Assembly (NCBI GenBank): GCA_029248185.1
Contig: JAQWJV010000040.1
Location: forward strand, 1-64,000
Origin: Flavobacteriaceae bacterium
GTDB taxonomy: Bacteria > Bacteroidota > Bacteroidia > Flavobacteriales > Flavobacteriaceae
Direction of reading: 5' to 3'
DNA: 64,000 nt
In this document: piece by piece, positions 1 to 9,722 of the stretch
Layout: each line of letters opens with the position of its first letter
Position numbering within the stretch: the first letter of the stretch is position 1
The notes under the pieces: generated by a model
What the model saw: the letters and a program-made list of their open reading frames with translations, nothing else
What the model was told of the DNA's origin: nothing
Databases searched by the model: none
Made by a program: the position numbers and the translations under genes

Positions 1-411
1 TATCAACAAATTAAGGGAGGACTCTTGGACGGATCTTTTAAAGAAGGTAAGCTTGACAATATAGTCATCACAAAAAACACGGAAATGGTCTATTATCTAT
101 ACAACGATGAAGATTTGCAACTCATTGGAATAGATAAAACCACCTGCAGTGCACTTCAGATGAACTTTGTAGACGGAAAAATTGATGATATTACTTTCTT
201 AGTAAGTCCTGTCGGTGATGTGTATCCTGAAGAAGAGATTCCACTGAACGATCGGACATTAAAAGGCTTTATTTGGAGAATTAAAGAACGTCCCGAAACC
301 GTAGAGGATCTCTTTGATGAAAACGACAAAGAAGAGCAATTCCCTGAAATTTTAAAATTTAAATTTCCCTTAGCACCCGAAGAAAAAGAAATTGAAAAAA
401 TACCCCAATGA
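1..411 (+). CDS. OstA/LptA-like protein, C-terminal part (5' truncated by window edge)
   Basis: Frame 1 is open from base 1 (YQQIKGGLLDGSFKEGKLDNIVITKNTEMVYYLYND...); resembles the C-terminus of Bacteroidota OstA-like proteins; 4-nt overlap with next gene. Confidence 0.55.
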   Translation, partial: YQQIKGGLLDGSFKEGKLDNIVITKNTEMVYYLYNDEDLQLIGIDKTTCSALQMNFVDGKIDDITFLVSPVGDVYPEEEIPLNDRTLKGFIWRIKERPETVEDLFDENDKEEQFPEILKFKFPLAPEEKEIEKIPQ

Positions 412-1592
412 GTTTGCTTCATGATGATTTTTTGAACTATCAAGCCAAAACTACTCCTCATCCATTGGGTATTGAAGTTAAAAAAGCAAAGGGCTGTTAC
501 ATTACGGCAAATTCGGGTAAAAAATATTTAGACTTTGTGGCCGGTGTTTCTGCCTGCAGTATCGGGCACTGCCATCCTAAAGTGGTTTCAGCCATACGCA
601 AACAAGCTAAAAAATATATGCATGTTATGGTTTATGGTGAGTTTGCCCAAGAACCTGCTGTTCATCTTGCAAAAGAATTAATTGCTTTACTCCCAGACAA
701 CCAACATTCCGTTTATTTAACCAACTCAGGAACTGAGGCAATAGAAGGGGCATTGAAACTAGCTAAGCGAGCGACAGGAAGAAGCGAACTCATTGGAGCG
801 TTAAATAGTTATCATGGAAGTACCCATGGTGCTCTGAGTCTTTTAGGTTCGGAACATCAAAAAGTAGGCTACCGGCCTTTACTACCCGACACGCGATTTA
901 TTCGCTTCAATTCAGAAGAAGATTTATCCCTAATCACAACCAAAACGGCTGCTGTTTTATTGGAAACCATTCAAGGAGGAGCTGGATTTATTCTTCCAGA
1001 GAATGATTTTTTAAAGAACGTTAAAGAGCGGTGTAAAGCCGTAGGAGCCCTACTAATTTTAGATGAAATTCAACCCGGCTTTGGAAGAACTGGACGCTTT
1101 TTTGGCTTTGAACATTTCAATGTTAAACCCGATATCGTTGTCATAGGAAAAGGTATGGGAGGGGGGATGCCTGTAGGAGCTTTTACTGCATCCCATGAAC
1201 TGATGTCGCTTTTGCAAGACAATCCCAAACTGGGACATATAACGACATTCGGTGGAAATCCAGTTATTGCAGCAGCCTGTTTGGCTACCTTAAAAGTAAT
1301 CAGGGATACAAAAATATTACATGAAATTCCAGAAAAAGAAGCCTTGTTTCGTTCCGAATTAAATCATCCAAAAATAAAAGCTATTCATGGGAAAGGATTG
1401 ATGCTCGCTCCCATATTAAAAAACCCTGAACAAGTAAATCAAGTGGTCTTGAAATGCATTGATCGTGGGCTTTTACTTTTTTGGCTTCTTTGGGAAAAAA
1501 AAGCAATTCGTATCTCCCCACCGCTAACTATCACAAAAAATGAAATCAAAAAAGGATGCGCCATCCTTCGTTCTGTATTAGATGAAATCTAA
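408..1592 (+). CDS. Class III (PLP-dependent) aminotransferase family protein
   Basis: LTNSGTEAIEGALKLAKRATGR, LLILDEIQPGFGRTGRFFGFEHF and GKGMGGGMPVGAF motifs. Confidence 0.9.
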   Translation: MSLLHDDFLNYQAKTTPHPLGIEVKKAKGCYITANSGKKYLDFVAGVSACSIGHCHPKVVSAIRKQAKKYMHVMVYGEFAQEPAVHLAKELIALLPDNQHSVYLTNSGTEAIEGALKLAKRATGRSELIGALNSYHGSTHGALSLLGSEHQKVGYRPLLPDTRFIRFNSEEDLSLITTKTAAVLLETIQGGAGFILPENDFLKNVKERCKAVGALLILDEIQPGFGRTGRFFGFEHFNVKPDIVVIGKGMGGGMPVGAFTASHELMSLLQDNPKLGHITTFGGNPVIAAACLATLKVIRDTKILHEIPEKEALFRSELNHPKIKAIHGKGLMLAPILKNPEQVNQVVLKCIDRGLLLFWLLWEKKAIRISPPLTITKNEIKKGCAILRSVLDEI

Positions 1593-1692
1593 TCTGTTTT
1601 GTGTTAATTAATTTGTTAAAAACAATACTTACAGGAAACAAAATCGTCTCTCAGTAGTCATTAAATTTAAATATTAGTTTAGATACCACTTT

Positions 1693-3069
1693 ATGCTGAA
1701 TTTCAATTCGGAAAATGTCCAATCTTCCATAACCAAATTTGAGCACATGCTCAAAACAAATCATGTCTACTTTTTCGACGCACAGGAATTTGAAGATATC
1801 ATTGTACACTACCTCGGATTTGGCGATACTCAATTGGCAAAAAAAGCCTTGAGAATGGGGCTTGATCAACATCCGTCAAATATTGAACTAATGATGCTTC
1901 AAAGTGAAATTTTTATTTTAGATGAAAAGTTTGACAATGCAATTGAACTTTTGAATTACATACAAAAAATAGCTCCTCTTGAAGAAGAAATCGCACTTCA
2001 GAAAGCAACGATTGCTTCAAAAACTGGAGATCATAAAGGATCAATAGAGTTTCTCCATACAGCTTTGGAGTTCTCAGAAGATCCTGTTGAGATATGGAAT
2101 TTGTTGGGAATGGAACACTTACTGGCAGAGGAATATGAAGATGCAGAATATTTTTTCAAAAACTGTCTTTTAAATAATTTCGAAGACTATCCTGCGCTAT
2201 ATAACCTTTTGTATTGCTATGAACAATTAAATAAAGACGAGGAAGCAATTGCCTCCCTTAATCAAGTATTGGAAGTTGATCCTTATTGTGAAGTAGCCTG
2301 GTTACAACTGGGTAAATTATTTGTCAAAATGGGGCAAACCAAGGAAGCATTATCTGCCTTTGAATTTGCTATTATCAGTGATGATACTTTCACTGGAGCT
2401 TATATCGAAAAAGGGAAAATACTGGAACGCATAGGACGAATCAATGAGGCAATAGAAAATTATGAGGTTGCACTAAACACCACAGAACCTAGTGCTTTTG
2501 TTTTTCAGAGTATCGGTCGCTGTCATGAAAAATTAGGAAATGACCGATTGGCTCAAAAGTTTTATTTGAAATCCGTTCAAGCAGAGCCAACTAACGAGAA
2601 AGGTTGGGAATCGTTGATAAACCATCATGTACAAAATGAAAACTATAAAAAAGCGCAACATTATTTAGACAGTGCTTTAGAGGTCAATAGTGATTCTTTT
2701 CTACTTTGGATTCAAAGCGCTGAAATATACAAAGCACAAAAACAAAACGAAAAAGCTTTAGCAGGATATGAAAAAATCCTTGACATGGGTTATTTCGAAC
2801 ATAATTTTTTACTCGATTATATCGATCTTTATCTTGAAATGGAACAATGGCAAAATGCCTATCAAGTGGCTCAAACTGCATTTAAAGGATATCCTGAAAG
2901 TAACGAATTAAAACTAAGACTCGGAGGCTGTAGTTTAATTGCTGGAAAACCAGAGGAAGCTAAATTTCATCTTAATCCCTCCCAATTACAAAAACAAGAC
3001 ATTGATTTGATCCTTCAACTCTTCTCTAAATCGGATCTATCCCTATTCCGTCCGTTTATGTCCGAATAA
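1693..3069 (+). CDS. Tetratricopeptide repeat protein
   Basis: Multiple TPR-like helical repeats (e.g. AWLQLGKLFVKMGQTKEALSAFEFAI, YIEKGKILERIGRINEAIENYEVAL). Confidence 0.9.
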   Translation: MLNFNSENVQSSITKFEHMLKTNHVYFFDAQEFEDIIVHYLGFGDTQLAKKALRMGLDQHPSNIELMMLQSEIFILDEKFDNAIELLNYIQKIAPLEEEIALQKATIASKTGDHKGSIEFLHTALEFSEDPVEIWNLLGMEHLLAEEYEDAEYFFKNCLLNNFEDYPALYNLLYCYEQLNKDEEAIASLNQVLEVDPYCEVAWLQLGKLFVKMGQTKEALSAFEFAIISDDTFTGAYIEKGKILERIGRINEAIENYEVALNTTEPSAFVFQSIGRCHEKLGNDRLAQKFYLKSVQAEPTNEKGWESLINHHVQNENYKKAQHYLDSALEVNSDSFLLWIQSAEIYKAQKQNEKALAGYEKILDMGYFEHNFLLDYIDLYLEMEQWQNAYQVAQTAFKGYPESNELKLRLGGCSLIAGKPEEAKFHLNPSQLQKQDIDLILQLFSKSDLSLFRPFMSE

Positions 3070-3136
3070 ATTGAGGAATACAATCAAATAAAAAGGGTTT
3101 TCTACCTTTGCACAAATAAATATAAGTTAACCATCC

Positions 3137-4075
3137 ATGCGCTATCTACTACTTTATTTCAAAGGAATGCTAATGGGAGCAGCCGATCTAGTTCCTGGCG
3201 TTTCTGGTGGAACCATCGCACTCATTACTGGAATATACAAAGAGCTACTCGAAAGTATAGATGCCGTTTCCTTGAGTAGTTTCAATCTTTTGAGAAAAGA
3301 AGGGATTGCAGCCGTATGGAAAAAAATAAATGGGCCCTTTCTTCTTGCAGTTTTTGGAGGAATCCTTTCCAGTATACTTTTACTCTCAAGGCTTTTAGAA
3401 TGGCTCATGCTAAACGAGCCCATCGGATTATGGGCTTTCTTTTTTGGTCTCTTAGTAGCTAGTATTGTTTATCTTATAAAGACCGAACTCCGTTTTGATC
3501 TACCTTCAATTCTTTACCTGTGTCTTGGAACCCTCATCTCTTTTGTCGTAACCCAACTTCAGGGAGGGCAAGAGGAAATCAGTCTCTGGTATATATTTCT
3601 TTCTGGTTTCATTGGTATATCCGCAATGATCCTGCCTGGACTGTCGGGAGCCTATATTTTATTTGTCATGGGAGTGTATCAGACCATCATTTCATACCTG
3701 CGACAAGCTCAAGATCTTGTTTTCAATTTTGATCAGGCAACTTTTGTTTTAGTTGGGAGTGGTTTAGTTGTTTTTATTTTGGGCATCTTAACAGGCTTGA
3801 AAGTCTTTTCAAAGTTTTTAACATGGCTTTTAGAACGTCATCCCAAACAAATCATGGCTGTCCTTATTGGGTTGATGATTGGAGCGCTTCACAAAGTTTG
3901 GCCCTGGCAGCATGATGTTGCATCCACCTCAACGACTGTAGAAAAAAACATTGCAGTGCTTCCCAATACCCATCAAGGAGATGCTGATCAAATTTTAAAA
4001 GCAATCCTTTTGATGAGTATTGGTTTCTCACTTTTATTTATCATGGAACGTATCAAGACCTTTCAAAAAAAATGA
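3137..4075 (+). CDS. DUF368 family membrane protein (copy 1)
   Basis: MGAADLVPGVSGGTIALITGIYKEL and SAMILPGLSGAYILFVMGVY motifs; multi-TM. Confidence 0.9.
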   Translation: MRYLLLYFKGMLMGAADLVPGVSGGTIALITGIYKELLESIDAVSLSSFNLLRKEGIAAVWKKINGPFLLAVFGGILSSILLLSRLLEWLMLNEPIGLWAFFFGLLVASIVYLIKTELRFDLPSILYLCLGTLISFVVTQLQGGQEEISLWYIFLSGFIGISAMILPGLSGAYILFVMGVYQTIISYLRQAQDLVFNFDQATFVLVGSGLVVFILGILTGLKVFSKFLTWLLERHPKQIMAVLIGLMIGALHKVWPWQHDVASTSTTVEKNIAVLPNTHQGDADQILKAILLMSIGFSLLFIMERIKTFQKK

Positions 4076-5124
4076 AATCCCTGACAAAAAAAAGAACTTT
4101 ATCTGAAACTTTTTTCTTGGTTCTAAAAGGAATTGCAATGGGGGCAGCCAACAAAGTTCCCGGAGTTTCCGGAGGCATCGTCGCTTTAGTGGGTGGCTTT
4201 TATGAAGAACTCATTTTTTCCTTTCAAAGACTTAATTTAAAAGCACTGAAACTTTTCTTATCGGGACGGCTTAAGTCCTTTTTGGAATATGTCAATGGTC
4301 GCTTTTTAATCACTCTCTTTGGAGGGGTTGTTATTAGTTTTTTTAGTATTTCGCTTTTACTGGACTACGCATTAAGTAAAAACGAAGCACTAGTAATGGG
4401 TGCTTTTTTGGGGATGATCATCGCTTCTTTATATTTAGTGATCCAACAAGTTGAGTATTGGAGAAAATCAACTGTTTTGATTTTAGCTATTGGATTAATT
4501 TTAGGTTTAAGCTTAAGTTTTGCTCGACCTATTTCGGAAAACGATCAACTCCTATTTGTTCTTTTTTGTGGCATTATTAGTGTTTCAGGAATGACCATTC
4601 CAGGACTTTCAGGCTCTTTTCTCCTATTAATTTTAGGCAATTACAATTTGCTCTTAGTCGATTCCGTCAATGCGCTTTTTAAAGTATTGACCCATTGTAT
4701 AGTTGGTGATTTTGAGCCCCTCAACGACCCTATTCTTCAACGCTTTTTGATTATAATCGCTGTATTTGGACTTGGATCACTCACCGGTTTGGTTCTTTTC
4801 TCTAATCTTATTAAATGGGTCCTTAAGCGCTATCCGCAACATACCTTGGCAGCCATCATTGGTTTTATCGCTGGAACCTTGCGTTTAGTATGGCCTTGGA
4901 AAACAAAAGTTTTAAAATATAATCCTCTGGGCGAACCTCTGCTAAATAGTGTTGGAAATCAAGAAGTAGCCTCTTATCAATATAGTTTCCCGGATTTCAG
5001 TACATTAGAGACTTATGGTGTGATTGCTGCGCTTTTTTGTGGAGCCATACTTTTATTTGCAATAGATTATTATGATAAAAAAAGAAATGACAAAGCAATT
5101 CGGACTGGTAGGAAAGAATATTGA
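4072..5124 (+). CDS. DUF368 family membrane protein (copy 2)
   Basis: MGAANKVPGVSGGIVALVGGFYEEL and SGMTIPGLSGSFLLLILGNY motifs; ATGA overlap with copy 1. Confidence 0.9.
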   Translation: MKSLTKKRTLSETFFLVLKGIAMGAANKVPGVSGGIVALVGGFYEELIFSFQRLNLKALKLFLSGRLKSFLEYVNGRFLITLFGGVVISFFSISLLLDYALSKNEALVMGAFLGMIIASLYLVIQQVEYWRKSTVLILAIGLILGLSLSFARPISENDQLLFVLFCGIISVSGMTIPGLSGSFLLLILGNYNLLLVDSVNALFKVLTHCIVGDFEPLNDPILQRFLIIIAVFGLGSLTGLVLFSNLIKWVLKRYPQHTLAAIIGFIAGTLRLVWPWKTKVLKYNPLGEPLLNSVGNQEVASYQYSFPDFSTLETYGVIAALFCGAILLFAIDYYDKKRNDKAIRTGRKEY

Positions 5125-5824
5125 TTACTCCTTTTCAAGAACTTATTTTAACAATAAGTTCGAAAAAGAAGGATTAAATAACCACCAGTACATCAATTTT
5201 GATTTTTCTGATATTGAAGGATTTTCAAAATTGCTAACAGAGACAAGACTCCCGGCTGGGCTCAATGTTACTATCCCTTATAAAAAAGAGGTCATGCCTT
5301 TTTTAAACCGTATTTCTGACGAAGCCCAGGCAATAGAAGCCGTAAACACGATTGTTTGGGAGAGCGATGGAACCACTACGGGGCACAATACAGATCATGT
5401 AGGTTTTCAAAAAGCCTTAGAAGAAGTCATAAAAACACCTCCAAAAAATGCACTCATTTTAGGAACTGGCGGCGCCTCAGGGGCCATTAAATTTGTTCTT
5501 GACAAACTGGATTGCAATTACTCTTTTGTGTCTAGAAATCCAACCTCAGCCCAATTAAGTTACGATGCACTGGATGAAGCGCTAATGGAACAAGCAGATC
5601 TCATTGTAAATACCACTCCATTAGGAACTTTCCCAGCTGTAGAAAAAGCACCCCCACTCCCTTATCAATGGATAAACAATAAGCATTTACTTTTTGATTT
5701 AATCTATAATCCATCAGAAACTGCTTTTATGAAGCTAGGCAAATCAAAAGGAGCCAAAACAACTAATGGCTACAAAATGCTCATCTATCAAGCAGAAAAA
5801 TCATGGGAACTTTGGAATTCATAA
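5087..5824 (+). CDS. aroE: Shikimate dehydrogenase
   Basis: MTKQFGLVGKNIDYSFSRTYF, GLNVTIPYKKEV, AVNTIVWE, GHNTDHVGF, ILGTGGASGAI. Start at 5087 preferred over ORF start 5072; overlaps the 3' end of DUF368 copy 2. Confidence 0.93.
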   Translation: MTKQFGLVGKNIDYSFSRTYFNNKFEKEGLNNHQYINFDFSDIEGFSKLLTETRLPAGLNVTIPYKKEVMPFLNRISDEAQAIEAVNTIVWESDGTTTGHNTDHVGFQKALEEVIKTPPKNALILGTGGASGAIKFVLDKLDCNYSFVSRNPTSAQLSYDALDEALMEQADLIVNTTPLGTFPAVEKAPPLPYQWINNKHLLFDLIYNPSETAFMKLGKSKGAKTTNGYKMLIYQAEKSWELWNS

Positions 5825-5922
5825 ATTTGTTTATGGCATAATAGGATCTCTGACCAAAATTTGACAGATTCTATTTTTAGAATCCAAAAAAATGTATATT
5901 ATTTGTATCTAAGCTATAGACT

Positions 5923-7914
5923 ATGGAAGAAAATACCATACCATCGGGTGCGGACGATCAAACGAAACCGCAAGAAACAGAGATTCAACCTACAGTTGAT
6001 CAAGTATCCCCTGATTCCGTTGAAACAAAAATAGAAAAAGTTCAAGAGCCCCCCGCAGAAGAAACTCCAGAGGAAGTTCAAGAAAAAACAGAATCTAAAA
6101 AAGAAGAGAACGATATTGAAACAAAGGAAGAAATCAATTTATCTGATCTCCCCTTGGATGATCTCATTGATTTATTTTTAAAAGTTACTACAAGCGATGA
6201 TTGGTATCGAAACAACAAACAAATTCAAAATATCAATCGTGTATTTGAAGAGAAGTTTCATATTGATTTAAAAGCCAATAAACAAAAATTCATTAAAGAA
6301 GGGGGAAATGAAATTGACTTTTATTTCAAGCCTGAATACAAAATAAGATTCGATCAAATTGGATACGATTATCGTAAAAAAAGACGGGAGTATTATAAAA
6401 GCCAGGAAGCAACACAAAAAGTAAATTTAGAAAAAAAGAAAGCCATCATTGAAGAAATTAAAAACCTCATCAATGTGGAACAAAACATTAACACCATATA
6501 CAACAGTTTCCGTGCCTTGCAGGAAAGTTGGTATAATACAGGGGCAATTCCAAGAGCAGACAATCAAAATATCTGGGAAACCTACAAACACCATGTTGAG
6601 CGTTTTTATGATTTTCTCCATTTAAACAGAGAATTACGTGATTTAGATTACAAACACAATTACAAGGAAAAACTAAAGATAATTGAACAAGCGGAAGCCC
6701 TTCAGCAAGTTCCGGATATTATCAAAGCAAGTAGAGATCTAAATACCTTACACCAACTTTGGAAAAATGATTTAGGTCCTGTAGCAAAAGAACATAGCGA
6801 AGATTTATGGAATCGATTCCAAGAAGCTTCAAAGGCTATTCAATCCAAAAGACAAGCTTACCAGAAAGATATGGTTGGGGCCATGAAGGAAAATCTAGTA
6901 AAGAAAGAAACTTTACTCAAGGAAATGAAATCCTTAACCGAAGCCCCTATTGAGACTCATAAAGCGTGGCAAAACGCAATAAATAAGTACAACCAACTTC
7001 GTGAAGAATTCAAAACAATAGGCTACGTTCCAGCAAAAGACAGTAAAGCAACCTGGCAAGAATTCAGAGATATTGGACGAGAATTCATGCGATTAAAAAA
7101 TGTTTTTTACAAGGAACAAAAAAAAGAATACAACCAAAATATCAATGCTAAAAAAGCCTTGATTGAAAAATCAAAGGCCATCGTTGAAAGTGAAACTTGG
7201 GAATCTCGATCCCAAGAAATGAAAGATATTCAAAAAGAATGGAGAGGAGTTGGTTTTGTTCCTCGTAAAATCGATAACAAGTTGTGGAGTGAATTTTCTG
7301 AGGTTCAAAAAACCTTTTTTGATCGTTTAAAGTCAGGTTTTCAACGTCTTACCTCCGAACAGGAGGCAATGCAAAAGGAAAAAATTGCACAAATTGAAAC
7401 ACTTAAAGCCTTTACTTTCTCTACTGATATTGAAACACTTAAAGAAGAGTACAACAACTTCTGGGACACTTGGAAGGCCATTAGCAGATTAGACACTGGA
7501 AATCAAGAAAAAATTAATTATTCTTTTTCCAATGCCTTGCTCGCAGGAGTCAAGAAAGTGGAATTAGATAATGAAGTGAAAAACGAAATCCTTATGGATT
7601 TAAATGCACTCATTCTACAAGGGGATTCAAAACGTTTACAACAAGAATTACAAACTGCAAGAACCAATGTGTCTTCCCTTAAAGCTGAATTAACTCAGTT
7701 AGAAAATAATTTAGCCTTTTTCAGTAACTCAAGTTCTGAGAATCCTTTATTCAAAAATGTTGAGAAACAAATTAAAACCTGTCAAAACAAAATTGATAAA
7801 GCAACAGAAGATTACATCCGTTTAAAACAAATTAGAAATTCTCAAGAAAAATCAGCCAAAAAGGTTTCAGAAAATTCAGAACAAGAAACAGAGGAAAGCA
7901 CCGAGGACAATTAA
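5923..7914 (+). CDS. DUF349 domain-containing protein
   Basis: Repeated W...F...F units (e.g. DLWNRFQEASKAIQSKRQAYQKD, TWQEFRDIGREFMRLKNVFYKEQK, LWSEFSEVQKTFFDRLKSGF) after an acidic low-complexity N-terminus. Confidence 0.85.
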   Translation: MEENTIPSGADDQTKPQETEIQPTVDQVSPDSVETKIEKVQEPPAEETPEEVQEKTESKKEENDIETKEEINLSDLPLDDLIDLFLKVTTSDDWYRNNKQIQNINRVFEEKFHIDLKANKQKFIKEGGNEIDFYFKPEYKIRFDQIGYDYRKKRREYYKSQEATQKVNLEKKKAIIEEIKNLINVEQNINTIYNSFRALQESWYNTGAIPRADNQNIWETYKHHVERFYDFLHLNRELRDLDYKHNYKEKLKIIEQAEALQQVPDIIKASRDLNTLHQLWKNDLGPVAKEHSEDLWNRFQEASKAIQSKRQAYQKDMVGAMKENLVKKETLLKEMKSLTEAPIETHKAWQNAINKYNQLREEFKTIGYVPAKDSKATWQEFRDIGREFMRLKNVFYKEQKKEYNQNINAKKALIEKSKAIVESETWESRSQEMKDIQKEWRGVGFVPRKIDNKLWSEFSEVQKTFFDRLKSGFQRLTSEQEAMQKEKIAQIETLKAFTFSTDIETLKEEYNNFWDTWKAISRLDTGNQEKINYSFSNALLAGVKKVELDNEVKNEILMDLNALILQGDSKRLQQELQTARTNVSSLKAELTQLENNLAFFSNSSSENPLFKNVEKQIKTCQNKIDKATEDYIRLKQIRNSQEKSAKKVSENSEQETEESTEDN

Positions 7915-8681
7915 TTTTTAGCTTGTTGCCACAAAGCCTCCATCTCATCCAAAGATAATTTCTCAATGGATGAGCCTTGCTCTTTGGCTTGGGATTCAAT
8001 AAATTGAAACCGTTGAATGAACTTTTGATTGGTTCGTTCCAGTGCAGATTCCGGATTGATTTTCAAAAAACGAGCATAATTTATTAATGAAAATAAAACA
8101 TCGCCAAATTCAGCTTCTATGGCTTCTGAATCTCCTTGAATCATAGCTTGATCTAGTTCGGCTAGTTCTTCCATATACTTATTCCAAACTTGCTCTTTCG
8201 TATTCCAATCAAAACCAACTCCAGCGGCCTTTTCTTGCATTCGCTGTGCTTTAATTAGCGCAGGCAAACCCTGAGGCACCCCCTCCAAAACACTTTGATT
8301 TCCCTCAGATAATTTCAAAGCTTCCCAGTTTTTCTTCACCTCATCCGCATCAGAAACGGAAACCTCTCCATAGATATGAGGATGTCTATAGATTAGCTTT
8401 TCAATAATATCATTGGTTACATCGGCTATGTCAAAAGCATCTTCTTCACTTCCCAGTTTAGCATAAAAAACGATGTGAAGTAGAAGATCCCCTAACTCTT
8501 TCTTGATTTCATTAAGGTCTTTATTTAAGATAGCATCACCTAACTCGTAAGTTTCCTCAATTGTCAAATGACGTAAGGTCTCAAAGGTCTGCTTCTGATC
8601 CCAAGGGCATTTTTCGCGTAGTTCATCCATGACCTCCAGCAATCGCCCAAAAGCTTCTAGTTTGGATGCTTTAGAATTCAT
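7911..8681 (-). CDS. mazG: Nucleoside triphosphate pyrophosphohydrolase MazG
   Basis: LREKCPWDQKQTFETLRHLTIEETYELGDAI, ELGDLLLHIVFYAKLG, EEFGDVLFSLINYAR-type motif. Confidence 0.95.
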   Translation of the reverse strand: MNSKASKLEAFGRLLEVMDELREKCPWDQKQTFETLRHLTIEETYELGDAILNKDLNEIKKELGDLLLHIVFYAKLGSEEDAFDIADVTNDIIEKLIYRHPHIYGEVSVSDADEVKKNWEALKLSEGNQSVLEGVPQGLPALIKAQRMQEKAAGVGFDWNTKEQVWNKYMEELAELDQAMIQGDSEAIEAEFGDVLFSLINYARFLKINPESALERTNQKFIQRFQFIESQAKEQGSSIEKLSLDEMEALWQQAKN

Positions 8682-9133
8682 TCCTCTTTGGTTGTTGTAG
8701 ATTTTTTAGCAGTAGGTTTCTCCTTTTTTTTCTTTGTTTTGGGCTCTGGAGAATCAATCAGTTTTTTTTGGAGTAAAAGATTGTACCATTGAATGATTTT
8801 TTTAATATCACTTGGATACACGCGTTCTTCGTCGTAATTGTCCAAGATATCAAAGAAATACGCCTCTAAATCTACAGCTGCAGCTTTTGGACTTACACTT
8901 GCATTTTTTCCATCTTCTTTCTTCAGTATTTTTTCAAAAACCTCAGCCAATGGGATTTCAGATCCGATACAATAAATCTGAATTTCACTTAAGATGTTTA
9001 TTTGACTGTTTATAGATGTGGTAATACGTTTCCCATCTACTAGAGACCGAGCAACAATACCACTTCGGGTTTGAGCTTCCATTTCAAAAAGACCAGGTCT
9101 TCCAGAAATTGCTAAAATTTTATCTAATTGCAT
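8678..9133 (-). CDS. DUF5606-like conserved Bacteroidota protein with Lys-rich C-terminal tail
   Basis: MQLDKILAISGRPGLFEMEAQTRSGIVARSL...; sits between mazG and def; tail PKTKKKKEKPTAKKSTTTKEE. Confidence 0.7.
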   Translation of the reverse strand: MQLDKILAISGRPGLFEMEAQTRSGIVARSLVDGKRITTSINSQINILSEIQIYCIGSEIPLAEVFEKILKKEDGKNASVSPKAAAVDLEAYFFDILDNYDEERVYPSDIKKIIQWYNLLLQKKLIDSPEPKTKKKKEKPTAKKSTTTKEE

Positions 9134-9134
9134 A

Positions 9135-9722
9135 TTATCGTTTTGGTTTGTTTGGAAATTTCATGGGATAATCTACCTGAATGGCTCCCTTTGAAATTGA
9201 ATTTAATCTATTTTTTAACAATCGTCTCTTTAACGGGGTGAGATGATCTGTAAACAATATCCCTTCTATGTGATCATATTCATGTTGAACGACACGAGCT
9301 GCTAGACCAGTTAATACTAACTCTTGTGCCTGAAACAGTTCATCAAAATATTGAATTTTAACTCTCTCGTTTCGACTCACATCCTCACGTACATCTGGAA
9401 TACTCAAACAGCCTTCATTAAACTCCCAAAGCGGACCGTCTTCTTCAATGATTTCGGGATTTATAAATACTTTTTTGAATGATTTTAATACCTCAACCTC
9501 TTCTTTTTCTAGTTCCTCATCTTCTGAAAAGGGAGCTGCATCAATCACGAATAGACGAATAGACAAACCAATTTGAGGGGCTGCGAGTCCCACTCCATTG
9601 GAAGCATACATGGTTTCCCACATGTTCTCAATGAGTTGATCCAATTTTGGATAGTCCTTTGTTATCTCATCTGCTTCTTTTTTTAATACGGGAGCACCGT
9701 AAGCTACAATCGGTAAAATCAT
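9135..9722 (-). CDS. def: Peptide deformylase
   Basis: GVGLAAPQIGL, EGCLSIP, QHEYDHIEGILF motifs. Confidence 0.97.
   Translation of the reverse strand: MILPIVAYGAPVLKKEADEITKDYPKLDQLIENMWETMYASNGVGLAAPQIGLSIRLFVIDAAPFSEDEELEKEEVEVLKSFKKVFINPEIIEEDGPLWEFNEGCLSIPDVREDVSRNERVKIQYFDELFQAQELVLTGLAARVVQHEYDHIEGILFTDHLTPLKRRLLKNRLNSISKGAIQVDYPMKFPNKPKR

Noticed and set aside
156-461. Antisense ORF of 101 aa opposite the OstA-like and aminotransferase genes
   Set aside because: Fully overlaps well-supported genes on the other strand, low-complexity Ser-rich translation, no recognisable family. Same reasoning applied to the other short antisense/out-of-frame ORFs in the track (e.g. 3154-3423, 10587-10883, 12103-12387, 18957-19223).
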